From: Cytobacillus oceanisediminis
GTDB taxonomy: Bacteria > Bacillota > Bacilli > Bacillales > Cytobacillaceae
Length of the DNA stretch: 64,000 nt
Reading direction: 5' to 3'
NCBI RefSeq assembly: GCF_022811925.1
Contig: NZ_CP065511.1
Span: forward strand, 1,481,501 to 1,545,500
Below, one piece after another: positions 1 to 7,452 of the stretch (position 1 is the stretch's first letter; the number at the start of each line of letters is the position of its first letter). The notes under the pieces were generated by a model. That model was not told the origin of the DNA and searched no databases. It was given only the letters and a program-made list of their open reading frames with translations. Made by a program: the position numbers and the translations under genes.

Positions 1-1290
1 AAAGGGAAATACCCTTACTATGTAGATGTTGTTCTTGAAGAGGCTATTAATAAGTATAATATTTCCCTTGACGATCTTCTTAGTAACGGTTATCACATTT
101 ACACTGAGCTTGATCAGGATATGCAGGGCAGTGTAGAAGATACTTACAAAAATGATCAATTATTCCCTAAAGGTACTGGAGATCAGCCGGTGCAAAGCGG
201 AGCCATACTTCTGGATCCTCAGAATGGCGGAATCCGTGCTCTTGCAGGCGGAAGAGGTGAACACACTCTTCTGGGACATAACCGCGCTGTCCATAAAGTA
301 GGCCAGCCTGGATCGACAATGAAGCCGATTGTACCATACACAGCTGCACTGGAATCGGGATGGGAAATCACTGATGAACTTAAGGATGAGAGAATGACAT
401 TTGGCAAAGATTATGAGCCGAATAATTATAATGGCCAGTTCCGAGGAAATGTGCCGATGTATGAAGCAGTAAAGGACTCATTGAATGTTCCTGCTGTATG
501 GCTTTTGGATGAGATTGGTGTGGAAAAAGGGGTGGATGCCGCGAAGAGTTTTGGCATACCTGAAGATGCCATTAATCATAATCTGGCACTCGCCCTTGGG
601 GGTACAAATGAAGGAGTTTCACCGCTAACCATGGCACAGGCATATGCTGTGTTTGCAAATGGCGGAGAGAGGCCGGAAGCCCATTCCATTACAAAAATAG
701 TTGATAAAGATGGAGAGACAGTTGCAGAATGGAAAGGTGAAAACACAAGGGTCATTTCAAAGGATGTTGCAGATAAAGTGACAACCATGCTTCTTGGGGT
801 AGTTCAGCATGGTACAGGGAAGGCTGCCCAAATACCCGGCAGAGAAGTTGCGGGGAAGACAGGAAGTACACAAATGACCATTGAAGGCATAGATGGCGTT
901 AAAGATCAATGGTTTGTCGGCTATACACCACAGCTGGTAGGTGCTGTGTGGGTTGGCCACGATAAGACAGATGCAAAAAACTATCTTACAACCTCCAGCA
1001 GTGAAGGCACGGCTCCAATATTCCGCGAAATCATGGGAGAAGCCCTGAAAAACCAGGAAGCAGAATCATTTAATGTCCCTCAAATTGCTGGCCTGATGGA
1101 ACAGAGGCAAAGGGAGCAGCAAAGAAAAGCATGGGAGGAAAACATAAGAAAAGAAACAGAGAAGATAAAAGAAAAAATTGAAAAAGAAAAGGAAAAATGG
1201 AAAGATAAATGGAATAAAGGGGAGGAAAAAGGCAAAGAGAAAGAGAAGGAAAAAGATAAAAAGAAAGATAAAGAAAAAGAGGATGATTAA
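1..1290 (+). CDS. Class A penicillin-binding protein, 3' part (5' end outside window)
   Basis: The frame is open from base 1, so only the C-terminal ~429 residues are present. The transpeptidase motifs are visible: SxxK in GSTMKP (Ser codon at 313), SxN as SLN (478-486) and KTG (856-864). This domain cross-links peptidoglycan outside the membrane; class A proteins also carry an N-terminal glycosyltransferase, which would lie upstream of the window. After the transpeptidase comes a ~50-residue tail made almost only of Lys and Glu (about 1130-1287), probably an extended charged or coiled segment. B. subtilis has pbpF near hemE, but this gene is elsewhere relative to hemE, so I give no symbol. 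Confidence 0.93.
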   Translation, partial: KGKYPYYVDVVLEEAINKYNISLDDLLSNGYHIYTELDQDMQGSVEDTYKNDQLFPKGTGDQPVQSGAILLDPQNGGIRALAGGRGEHTLLGHNRAVHKVGQPGSTMKPIVPYTAALESGWEITDELKDERMTFGKDYEPNNYNGQFRGNVPMYEAVKDSLNVPAVWLLDEIGVEKGVDAAKSFGIPEDAINHNLALALGGTNEGVSPLTMAQAYAVFANGGERPEAHSITKIVDKDGETVAEWKGENTRVISKDVADKVTTMLLGVVQHGTGKAAQIPGREVAGKTGSTQMTIEGIDGVKDQWFVGYTPQLVGAVWVGHDKTDAKNYLTTSSSEGTAPIFREIMGEALKNQEAESFNVPQIAGLMEQRQREQQRKAWEENIRKETEKIKEKIEKEKEKWKDKWNKGEEKGKEKEKEKDKKKDKEKEDD

Positions 1291-1305
1291 CAATATACAC
1301 TTAAG

Positions 1306-1335
1306 GAGTACAGTGAAAATCTGTACTCTTTTTTT
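1306..1335 (+). terminator. Rho-independent terminator after the PBP gene
   Basis: GAGTACAG (1306-1313) pairs with CTGTACTC (1321-1328) across a 7-base loop and is followed by seven T. It ends directly against the SD of the next gene (AGGAGGTG, 1336-1343). Confidence 0.85.
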
Positions 1336-1350
1336 AGGAGGTGCGCCGTC

Positions 1351-2097
1351 ATGGCAGAGAAATTTTATGATGAATTAGCAGGAGATTATCACTTGATTTT
1401 TGAGGACTGGGATCGTTCCATTGCCAGACAGGGAGAGGTGCTGGATAATTTATTAACGGCAGAAGGCATAAAAAAATCCTCATCTATTTTGGATTGTTCC
1501 TGCGGCATTGGAACCCAGACTTTAGGACTAGCTAAAAAAGGATATAAAATAACAGCGTCTGACATTAGCGGAAAGTCTATCGAAAGGGCAATAAGGGAAG
1601 CAGAACTGAGACACCTGAACATCCAATTTTTTCAGGCAGACATGAGGGCATTGTCATCTGTACACAGCGATTATTTTCAAGCAATCATCTCTATGGATAA
1701 CGCCTTGCCGCACCTCATTACCGATAAGGAATGCCTAGAGGCACTTAAAGAGGTATACTGTTCCCTCAGCCAGAAAGGTATTTTTCTTTTTTCTACCAGA
1801 AATTACGATGAAATACATAAGGAAAGGCCTTCGTCTACCTTGCCTGCAAGAAGGAAAAAAACTATAACCTTTCAGCTGTGGGATTGGCATCAAAATTCTG
1901 ACGTATATGATTTGCGGCATTTCACAATGGCGGAAAAAGACGGAACCTGGGATGTTTCGGAAAGAAATTCCCAGTATAGGGCCTATAAAAGGGAAGACCT
2001 AAAGCAGCTGCTGCTGGAAGCTGGTTTCCGGCAGGTAAAATGGCTTCACCCTGAAGAATCTGGTTTTTATCAGCCAATTGCCATTGCTTATAAATAA
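1351..2097 (+). CDS. Class I SAM-dependent methyltransferase
   Basis: This is a 248-residue protein with a Rossmann-type SAM-binding motif I near residues 47-55 (LDCSCGIGT) and an acidic motif II (ASDIS). A later SMDNALPHL segment fits motif IV. The closest general type is the glycine/sarcosine N-methyltransferase-like group, but the substrate cannot be told from sequence. The ATG is preceded by AGGAGGTG at good spacing. It is a single-gene unit between two terminators. Confidence 0.85.
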   Translation: MAEKFYDELAGDYHLIFEDWDRSIARQGEVLDNLLTAEGIKKSSSILDCSCGIGTQTLGLAKKGYKITASDISGKSIERAIREAELRHLNIQFFQADMRALSSVHSDYFQAIISMDNALPHLITDKECLEALKEVYCSLSQKGIFLFSTRNYDEIHKERPSSTLPARRKKTITFQLWDWHQNSDVYDLRHFTMAEKDGTWDVSERNSQYRAYKREDLKQLLLEAGFRQVKWLHPEESGFYQPIAIAYK

Positions 2098-2122
2098 AAA
2101 AAGGCCATCCGGCCTTTTTTTA
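2095..2122. terminator. Bidirectional-looking terminator
   Basis: AAAAAAGGCC pairs with GGCCTTTTTT around ATCC, just after the methyltransferase stop. It can also serve the minus-strand micro-ORF that ends at 2135. Confidence 0.85.
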
Positions 2123-2134
2123 AATAGAAATTAT

Positions 2135-2206
2135 TTAGAATAACCAGCTGATTATCGCGCCAATTACCACAATCGCTCCAACTACCATAAAAATTGTACG
2201 TATCAT
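2135..2206 (-). CDS. 23-residue single-pass membrane micropeptide
   Basis: A short frame (begins MIRTIFMVVGAI, ends ISWLF) is almost entirely hydrophobic with one Arg at position 3, as expected for a small membrane peptide inserted N-in. An upstream GGAGTG lies at plausible SD spacing and the frame ends at the terminator at 2095-2122. No function is assigned. It could also be chance, but start, SD, composition and terminator agree. Confidence 0.5.
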   Translation of the reverse strand: MIRTIFMVVGAIVVIGAIISWLF

Positions 2207-2245
2207 CTATCTTCACTCCAATCACTTTGCAATAAAAATGGTCAT

Positions 2246-2569
2246 TTATAGCTGAAATGTTTCAGCTGAATTGATTAAGCGTTTTTCTGACATGTGAAGC
2301 ACTGAAACATGGTTGCTGCACATCTCTTTGATGTGCTCCAGATGGTTCTGAACTTCATTTCCTTCAACAATGATCTTTAGGGTCGTTTGCGGTTTCACCG
2401 TTAATAGGAAAGACACTAATTTAGACAGGTTTGAGGCATCCACAGCTTTGTGTTTGCTATAGAGGTATGTAGTGCCTTCAAATTGTTTTGATCCCTGATA
2501 AATTTCAAGCATCTTCTTCATTGTGAACCTATTTTGGACTAAAACATTAGTAGAAATAATTTCTTTCAT
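2246..2569 (-). CDS. HPr-fold-like protein lacking the phospho-histidine
   Basis: This is a 107-residue soluble protein. The middle (about 20-85) follows the HPr pattern: a variable helix, a short strand, a helix rich in small residues (DASNLSKLVSFLL), then a strand T-LKIIVEGN followed by a helix, like the T-I-AEG segment of HPr/Crh. The N-terminal region has no HARP-type active histidine, so PTS phosphotransfer is unlikely. The ATG is preceded by GGGAG. The fold assignment is by eye. If wrong, this is simply a conserved hypothetical. Confidence 0.55.
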   Translation of the reverse strand: MKEIISTNVLVQNRFTMKKMLEIYQGSKQFEGTTYLYSKHKAVDASNLSKLVSFLLTVKPQTTLKIIVEGNEVQNHLEHIKEMCSNHVSVLHMSEKRLINSAETFQL

Positions 2570-2830
2570 TTTATAAATCTCCCTTTCAAAAAGTATTTTA
2601 TATATTAATCGTTTAATGATGCGGTTGTACTAGGGATTTACCCATGTAATCTGAACCGTAAACCATCATGAATCAAAGTGTGAATAATTACCTTTTTTTA
2701 GTCGTTAAATATATCGGGGTTGAGGCACCATCAGTCTCCAGAAGGAGATAAAAACCATCAAAAGCCGCTTAATCAATTGTGTATCTATAATTAAACTAGT
2801 GATATAAACAGGGAAACTGAGGTAAAACGG

Positions 2831-4117
2831 ATGAAAAAATTCAAAGAAATCTTTCAAAATGCCAATTATGTGAAATTGTTTTTCGCCAACTTTACTTCTC
2901 AAATGGGCAGCACGATTGGCTTAACTGCATTCATGTTTTATTTGCTTGATCGTTTCTCGGCACAGCCTTTTTATGCTACATTAACTGAATTGATGTTCTC
3001 AGTTCCGACCCTGGCGGTATTTTTTTTAGTTGGAGTGTTTGCGGATAGGATGGATCGCCAGAAAATTGCTTATTATTGTGACTGGATCAGCTCATTATTA
3101 TCAATTGTACTTTTGCTGACTGTTATCATCGGCTGGATGCCGCTGGTATTTGCAGTATTGTTCCTGAGGAGTGCAATCCAGAAATTCTTCTTTCCCGCTG
3201 AGCATGCAATGATCCAAGGGATATTAAAAAGCGAAGATTATACCACTGCTGCGGGCCTTAACCAGGTTGTGATGAGTCTTTTCATGCTTTTCGGAAATGG
3301 CCTTGGCATTTTTGTATACTGGACAGTGGGAGTATACGGCGCAATTATGACTGATGCACTTACCTTTATCATCAGTGCATTATTAATAAGATCCTGCCGT
3401 ATCCCCGAAGAAGTCCGCCTGCCAAATGGCGGCCATAAGCTGAAAGACTTAAATATCGCGCTTGTCTTCAAGGACTTTAATCATGGGATGAAATATATTC
3501 TCCAGCACAAGTTATTATCAGCCTTGCTTGTTGGTTTCTTCGTTTTCGGAGTGGTAAACGGCGGATTTTCAGTAATGCCTATTTTTATGCTGAAATATAA
3601 GCTGGAGCCGCACGCCTATGAGGAATATTCAGTCCTGCTCGGAATAACCTTTGGGATTGGCGTTCTGATTGGCAGCTTTGCTGCCTCTTTGCTCACTCAA
3701 AAATTCAAACTTTATCAGCTGATCATTGCCGGATTATTATTATCCGGAAGCTTCATCATTGCTGCCTCTTTTGCAGAAGACACGTTCATTTTCCTTTCTT
3801 TATTATTTGCTGCAGCATTTGGCCTTCCTTTAGTGAACATTGCCATTGGCGGGTGGATGCCAAGCATTGTTGATCCGAAGATGATGGGAAGGGTACAGGG
3901 ATGGATTAGCCCGCTGATGATGCTTTCTCAATCATTAACACTCGGATTTATTGCTGTCAGCTTTCCTGGACTCCTCAAAGTAGAAATGCTTTATTGGATG
4001 GTAGGGGGCTGTTTAGCACTTGTGGGTGTTTTTTACAGCCTCGTCCTTCCAGGATTAACGAAAAAGTCAGAAAAAGGCAGTGAAGCACATTCCTTGGAAC
4101 AAACTGGTGCAGTATAA
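2831..4117 (+). CDS. MFS transporter (macrolide-efflux-like)
   Basis: This is a 428-residue protein with about 12 hydrophobic segments. It has an MFS loop 2-3 signature (GVFADRMDRQK, about residues 73-83) and an N-terminus (NANYVKLFFANFTSQMG) typical of the MefA-like exporters of Firmicutes. The substrate is unknown; drug or metabolite efflux is inferred from family only. The SD is GAGGT. It stands alone and ends at a terminator. Confidence 0.85.
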   Translation: MKKFKEIFQNANYVKLFFANFTSQMGSTIGLTAFMFYLLDRFSAQPFYATLTELMFSVPTLAVFFLVGVFADRMDRQKIAYYCDWISSLLSIVLLLTVIIGWMPLVFAVLFLRSAIQKFFFPAEHAMIQGILKSEDYTTAAGLNQVVMSLFMLFGNGLGIFVYWTVGVYGAIMTDALTFIISALLIRSCRIPEEVRLPNGGHKLKDLNIALVFKDFNHGMKYILQHKLLSALLVGFFVFGVVNGGFSVMPIFMLKYKLEPHAYEEYSVLLGITFGIGVLIGSFAASLLTQKFKLYQLIIAGLLLSGSFIIAASFAEDTFIFLSLLFAAAFGLPLVNIAIGGWMPSIVDPKMMGRVQGWISPLMMLSQSLTLGFIAVSFPGLLKVEMLYWMVGGCLALVGVFYSLVLPGLTKKSEKGSEAHSLEQTGAV

Positions 4118-4131
4118 TGTAATAAAAGACT

Positions 4132-4157
4132 AAAAGTCCCTATTATAGGGGCTTTTT
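4132..4157 (+). terminator. Terminator after the MFS gene
   Basis: AAAAGTCCC pairs with GGGGCTTTT (one G-T pair) across a 7-base loop and ends in TTTTT. Confidence 0.8.
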
Positions 4158-4185
4158 ATGTATAAAAATTTTTTTAAATAAATTT

Positions 4186-4212
4186 TGAACGTTTTCATCT
4201 CTTGAGCGTCTA
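4186..4212 (+). promoter_or_regulatory. ECF-type promoter of the sigY operon
   Basis: TGAAC (4186-4190) and CGTC (4207-4210) are separated by exactly 16 bases. This is the ECF signature, with the TGAAC...CGTC form known for the autoregulated B. subtilis sigY promoter. It lies 57 bases upstream of the chosen sigY start, so autoregulation is likely (inference). Confidence 0.75.
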
Positions 4213-4267
4213 ATGAGTGAAATAAACAGTTACCAATGGGATGATAGGGAAGAGAGGAAAGAAGCTG

Positions 4268-4831
4268 ATGGAGGAGAAAGACCTTATAATAAGCGCCAAA
4301 CGAGGAGATCAGCTCGCTTTTGCTATGCTTTTTAAAAATAACTATCCCTTTCTGGTTAAATACTTAATCAAAATCACCATGAATCCTGATGCAGCTGAAG
4401 AGCTTGCTCAGGAAACCATGGCCAAATGTGTTGAAAAAATCGGCCTGTTTAATGGCAAATCGAAATTTTCCTCCTGGCTGATATCTATTGCGACGAATTT
4501 GTATATTGATCAGAAGCGAAAGTCGAAAAGAGAGCGGAACTGGAAAGCAGAGGAAGAAGTATCCAGACGCATGAAGTGGCATCTTGAAAGCCGAAATGAA
4601 GAATGGAATGATGCCTTATCGGCATTGGGAAAACTAAAAGACGAGATGAGGATACCTATCGTTCTTAAGCATTATTATGGCTACTCATATGAGGAAATAG
4701 GAGAAATGATGAAGATATCTACAGGCACTGTCAAATCAAGAGTGCACAATGGAATCATGTCTGTAAGAGAGGAGTTGAAGCTTCATGGCGAACAGGAAAG
4801 TGCTGCAGCTCGAACACGATCATCAAGATGA
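4268..4831 (+). CDS. sigY: ECF RNA polymerase sigma factor, SigY type
   Basis: This is a 187-residue protein with sigma region 2 (about 15-85, including AAEELAQETMAK and FSSWLISIATNLYID) and region 4 (about 120-175, YSYEEIGEMMKISTGTVKSRVHNG). I chose ATG 4268 over 4241 because GAGAGGAAA sits 7 bases upstream and the protein then begins like SigY. The following yxlC-like frame overlaps by 47 bases, which suggests translational coupling to anti-sigma components. Expression is probably driven by the ECF promoter at 4186. Confidence 0.88.
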   Translation: MEEKDLIISAKRGDQLAFAMLFKNNYPFLVKYLIKITMNPDAAEELAQETMAKCVEKIGLFNGKSKFSSWLISIATNLYIDQKRKSKRERNWKAEEEVSRRMKWHLESRNEEWNDALSALGKLKDEMRIPIVLKHYYGYSYEEIGEMMKISTGTVKSRVHNGIMSVREELKLHGEQESAAARTRSSR

Positions 4832-5135
4832 GAATTTTCTTGCTGCTGTAAAGAAGATAGAAGACGGATTGGAATCGCTGGAAGAAAATGTCCCGGTTTA
4901 TACACCTGATCTGCAATTTTTTGAACACTTAGTTGCAGAGCAAAAACAGTCGATGAAAAGGAAATTGATCAGGGACTTAGCTATCTTCACTGTTGCAGCA
5001 CTCCTCATTGTAACTTCTGTATTATTTATGCTGTATCAGGTTCCAGCTGTATTTTTTATTATGCAGGGAATTGTCACTGTTTTTATTATGGCTTATAGTA
5101 CAGTCAGCTTTGTTAAGCAGGTGAATGGCACATGA
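4785..5135 (+). CDS. yxlC: YxlC-like anti-SigY component
   Basis: This is a 116-residue protein with an acidic soluble N-terminus (1-65) and two hydrophobic helices (about 66-86 and 88-110), matching the size and layout of YxlC. In B. subtilis YxlC and YxlD/E hold SigY at the membrane. Position inside the sigma operon with a 47-base overlap supports that role here. The SD is GGAG before ATG 4785. Confidence 0.75.
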   Translation: MANRKVLQLEHDHQDENFLAAVKKIEDGLESLEENVPVYTPDLQFFEHLVAEQKQSMKRKLIRDLAIFTVAALLIVTSVLFMLYQVPAVFFIMQGIVTVFIMAYSTVSFVKQVNGT

Positions 5136-5332
5136 GCAGCGAAGAAATTTCCCTCCCTTTGCTGATTGCTGTGGGGATTATCTTAATTGCACAGAGTACG
5201 TTTTTATTCTTGGATGCAAGAAAGCACGGCCACAATTATTGGCTATGGGGAATTATCGGTTTAATTCAGGCGCCAATGCCGACGCTGTTTTACTTGATTT
5301 TCGTCAGAAAGATTTGGCAGAAAAAAGATTAA
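5132..5332 (+). CDS. Small two-helix membrane protein, YxlD/YxlE type
   Basis: This is a 66-residue protein with two transmembrane segments flanking a DARKHGHNYWLWG motif, the pattern of the phospholipase-D-nuclease N-terminal (PLDc_N) small membrane domain found in SigY anti-sigma components. The start overlaps the yxlC-like stop as ATGA. Whether it corresponds to YxlD or YxlE cannot be settled by eye. Confidence 0.7.
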   Translation: MSSEEISLPLLIAVGIILIAQSTFLFLDARKHGHNYWLWGIIGLIQAPMPTLFYLIFVRKIWQKKD

Positions 5333-5347
5333 TTGAGGGATGGAAGG

Positions 5348-5551
5348 ATGAAAAAGTTAAAACAGATGCTGCTGCTTACAGCCACTGGCGGCCAGCTGCT
5401 TGGAATCGCGATGCTGTTCATCAATATTAAGGCAGCGATTATGTTTTATATATTATATGCATTAATGATTTTTGCGATATTTATTGTGCTGATAGCTGAG
5501 AGAAAAAAAGAAAAAGAGGAGGAAGAACAAAATGATTATCGTGACTACTGA
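5348..5551 (+). CDS. Small membrane protein of the sigY operon
   Basis: This is a 67-residue protein with two hydrophobic segments (about 7-25 and 28-49) and a charged tail (ERKKEKEEEEQND). ATG 5348 is chosen over an upstream TTG (5333) because GAGGGA lies 7 bases before it. It fits a further SigY-associated membrane component, by position only. It overlaps the next gene by 20 bases. Confidence 0.6.
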   Translation: MKKLKQMLLLTATGGQLLGIAMLFINIKAAIMFYILYALMIFAIFIVLIAERKKEKEEEEQNDYRDY

Positions 5552-5849
5552 TGCGGTACCTGGGAAAGAGATTAAAGAAATTAAAGGTTTTGTAAGAGGA
5601 AGTACAGTACAGACAAAACATATAGGAAAAGATATCCTTGCAGGATTGAAAACAATTGTCGGCGGAGAAATTGGCGAATATACTGAAATGATGGATGAAG
5701 CAAGACAGAAGGCAATAGGCCGAATGGTTGAAGATGCAAGAGCAAAAGGGGCCAACGCAATTATTGGAATGCGGCTGCAAACATCAGCTGTTATGCAGAA
5801 TGCTGCAGAGATCATTGCATACGGAACCGCAGCTATAATTGAAGAATAA
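5532..5849 (+). CDS. YbjQ/UPF0145 family protein
   Basis: This 105-residue protein starts MIIVTTDAVPGKEI and contains GFVRGSTVQ, EMMDEARQKA and GANAIIGMR, all hallmarks of the YbjQ (heavy-metal-binding-like) family, whose biochemical function is uncertain. The SD GAGGAGGA lies inside the preceding gene. In B. subtilis the corresponding operon end holds the yxlFG ABC transporter, which is absent here. Confidence 0.85.
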   Translation: MIIVTTDAVPGKEIKEIKGFVRGSTVQTKHIGKDILAGLKTIVGGEIGEYTEMMDEARQKAIGRMVEDARAKGANAIIGMRLQTSAVMQNAAEIIAYGTAAIIEE

Positions 5850-5856
5850 CAGGGGG

Positions 5857-5889
5857 AAAAACCAGCTGAAAACATTAGCTGGTTTTTTT
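5857..5889 (+). terminator. Terminator of the sigY operon
   Basis: AAAAACCAGCT pairs with AGCTGGTTTTT around a 9-base loop, followed by a T run. Confidence 0.85.
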
Positions 5890-6095
5890 ATATTTTTTTA
5901 GATAGTACTGGTTTTTCAATGTGATAAATAGGGAAAGATTTGTAGGTGAATATTTGGCAGAAAATACTTGAAAAGAAACTAGTGAATTTTTTGTGATTTT
6001 AAAAGCAATTTACACTGAAATCCTTTACAATAGAGTGAAACTTCTTTAAAAAACAACACTATGAAAATGACACTTGAATGTGGATTGGAGTTTAT

Positions 6096-6884
6096 ATGCT
6101 ATATTACCGTACGTATGTGAAAGATGAATCATTGCCATGGGTTACCTTTGTTCATGGTGCAGGGGGCAGCTCTGCAATTTGGTATAAACAAATGAGAGAG
6201 TACAAAAAGCATTTCAATGTTCTGCTGGTAGATTTGCGCGGACATGGTCAATCTGGAAGAGGCACCTGGGAAGAAGGAGATCATTTTTCAGAAGTATCTC
6301 AGGAAATAGTTGAGGTGCTCGATCATCTCCATATCACCGAGTCCCACTTTGTAGGTATCTCGTTGGGGACAATAGTGATTCAGACAATTGCTCAGGATCA
6401 TCCGGAAAGAGTGGCTTCCATGATTTTGGGCGGAGCCATTACAGAATTGAACTGGCGTACAAGATTTTTGATAGCCATTGCCAATTTGACTAAGTACATG
6501 CTGCCATATATGCTTCTTTATCAGCTTTTTGCGTGGATTATCATGCCAAAAAGAAATCATCTTGAATCAAGACATGCCTTTGTAAGTCAGGCAGCAAAAA
6601 TGTGCCAAAAAGAATTCATCAACTGGCTGTCCTTAACAAAGTCAGTCAATCCGTACCTTGGAAAAATCCAGACAAGCATATCCCACATCCCTACCCTTTT
6701 CATCATGGGGCAGGAAGACCACTTGTTTATTAAGTCTGTAAAAAGCATTGCCCAAAAAGCAAAAACAGCTACAGTCAAAGTCATTACAGGTGCAGGGCAT
6801 GTATGCAATATTGATAAACCTGATGCCTTTAACCAGATAACCATCGACTTCATCAGAAGGCAAAAAAGAAGATTGGCTTCATAA
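6096..6884 (+). CDS. Alpha/beta-fold hydrolase
   Basis: This is a 262-residue protein. The oxyanion motif HGAGG lies near residue 20, the nucleophile elbow GISLG (Ser catalytic) near 88-92, an acidic residue in GQEDHLF, and the catalytic His in GAGHVCN near the C-terminus. ATG 6096 is preferred to 6078 because TTGGAG is at SD distance from it. The substrate is unknown. The gene is alone with its own terminator. Confidence 0.87.
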   Translation: MLYYRTYVKDESLPWVTFVHGAGGSSAIWYKQMREYKKHFNVLLVDLRGHGQSGRGTWEEGDHFSEVSQEIVEVLDHLHITESHFVGISLGTIVIQTIAQDHPERVASMILGGAITELNWRTRFLIAIANLTKYMLPYMLLYQLFAWIIMPKRNHLESRHAFVSQAAKMCQKEFINWLSLTKSVNPYLGKIQTSISHIPTLFIMGQEDHLFIKSVKSIAQKAKTATVKVITGAGHVCNIDKPDAFNQITIDFIRRQKRRLAS

Positions 6885-6907
6885 AGGATCCCATAGGATC
6901 CTTTTTT
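6883..6907 (+). terminator. Terminator after the hydrolase gene
   Basis: AAAGGATCC and GGATCCTTT form a stem around a 4-base loop and run into T6. Confidence 0.85.
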
Positions 6908-6953
6908 AAATGAGTTGATGACAGAAAATTTTTAAGAATAGGAAAAAGGCGGA

Positions 6954-6982
6954 TTGACTTTTGGTGTGAGCGGTGATAATCT
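6954..6982 (+). promoter_or_regulatory. SigA-type promoter of the bmr leader
   Basis: TTGACT (6954-6959) and TAATCT (6977-6982) are separated by 17 bases. The leader peptide start follows 37 bases after the -10 box. Confidence 0.75.
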
Positions 6983-7019
6983 TACCAATATGGAAAAAAA
7001 TGAAAAGGAGGGTTACGAA

Positions 7020-7100
7020 ATGATCTTAATTCATCATCATCAAAAAACAACTCAAAAAAGAAAATCTGTAACCTCTCCTTTAAAGCTTATAAAAATGTAA
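7020..7100 (+). CDS. 26-residue leader peptide controlling bmrCD (BmrB-like role)
   Basis: The frame begins MILIHHHQKTTQKRK and ends KLIKM. It has a very strong SD (AAGGAGGG, 7005-7012). The SD segment at 7003-7016 (AAAAGGAGGGTTAC) is nearly complementary to the 3' part of the leader frame (GTAACCTCTCC, 7068-7078), and the same leader segment can also pair with AGGAG...AGGTTAC at 7125-7138. Such mutually exclusive pairings, plus a terminator at 7170-7202, are the layout of ribosome-mediated attenuation. In B. subtilis bmrB performs this job for bmrCD. Sequence homology to BmrB itself is not claimed. Confidence 0.7.
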   Translation: MILIHHHQKTTQKRKSVTSPLKLIKM

Positions 7101-7126
7101 ACAGGATCTGTCTGTACATTTTGAAG

Positions 7127-7157
7127 GAGCACAGGTTACTTTTTGTAACGTGGGCTC
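7127..7157 (+). promoter_or_regulatory. Leader hairpin upstream of the attenuator terminator
   Basis: GAGC-CA-GTTAC (7127-7139) pairs with GTAAC-TG-GCTC (7145-7157) with two mismatches and a T5 loop. It is followed by TTTTGTCT, so it may act as a weak first terminator or as the switch stem that competes with the leader frame for pairing. Confidence 0.55.
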
Positions 7158-7169
7158 TTTTGTCTATTA

Positions 7170-7202
7170 AGACATATCGCATGCCGCGGTATGTCTTTTT
7201 TT
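7170..7202 (+). terminator. Attenuator terminator ahead of bmrC
   Basis: AGACATATCGC (7170-7180) pairs with GCGGTATGTCT (7186-7196) as an 11-bp stem with one G-T pair and a 5-base loop, then T6. Two upstream TGTCT segments (7109-7113 and 7161-7165) can compete for its 5' arm. It sits between the leader peptide and the transporter genes, so readthrough must be conditional. Confidence 0.8.
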
Positions 7203-7316
7203 GTCCGATTATACAGAAGTTCCAATAGGAATTGCAGGCATAGCCTGTTTCCATATATTTACGCTTTTATTAAGCGGCTGTTTTCGGCAGCAATAGAAAA
7301 AAAGGAGGATAATTTT

Positions 7317-7376
7317 ATGAATGTTTTAAGGATGAAAAGAAAAACAATTTTGCCGGAAGATCTTGATGGAGGCTAG
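7317..7376 (+). CDS. 19-residue micro-ORF between attenuator and bmrC
   Basis: The frame begins MNVLRMKRKTI and ends EDLDGG. It has an excellent SD (AAAGGAGG, 7301-7308). It is followed 30-70 bases later by a possible stem (AAGCTC...GAGCTT, about 7408-7432) just before the bmrC SD. It may be a second leader or a translational coupler. Function is unknown. Confidence 0.5.
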   Translation: MNVLRMKRKTILPEDLDGG

Positions 7377-7452
7377 TTATGGATTTGCAGCTGTTTATGT
7401 ATGAAAGCTCTTGATTGAAACTTGAGCTTCATGCGGGAAAGGGGAGAGATCG

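Noticed and set aside
5125..5430. 101-codon frame within the sigY operon
   Set aside because: It overlaps two better-supported small genes out of frame; composition is that of a shadow.
7191..7316. Upstream extension of the 19-codon frame into the attenuator
   Set aside because: Begins inside the terminator hairpin without an SD; the SD-supported start is ATG 7317.
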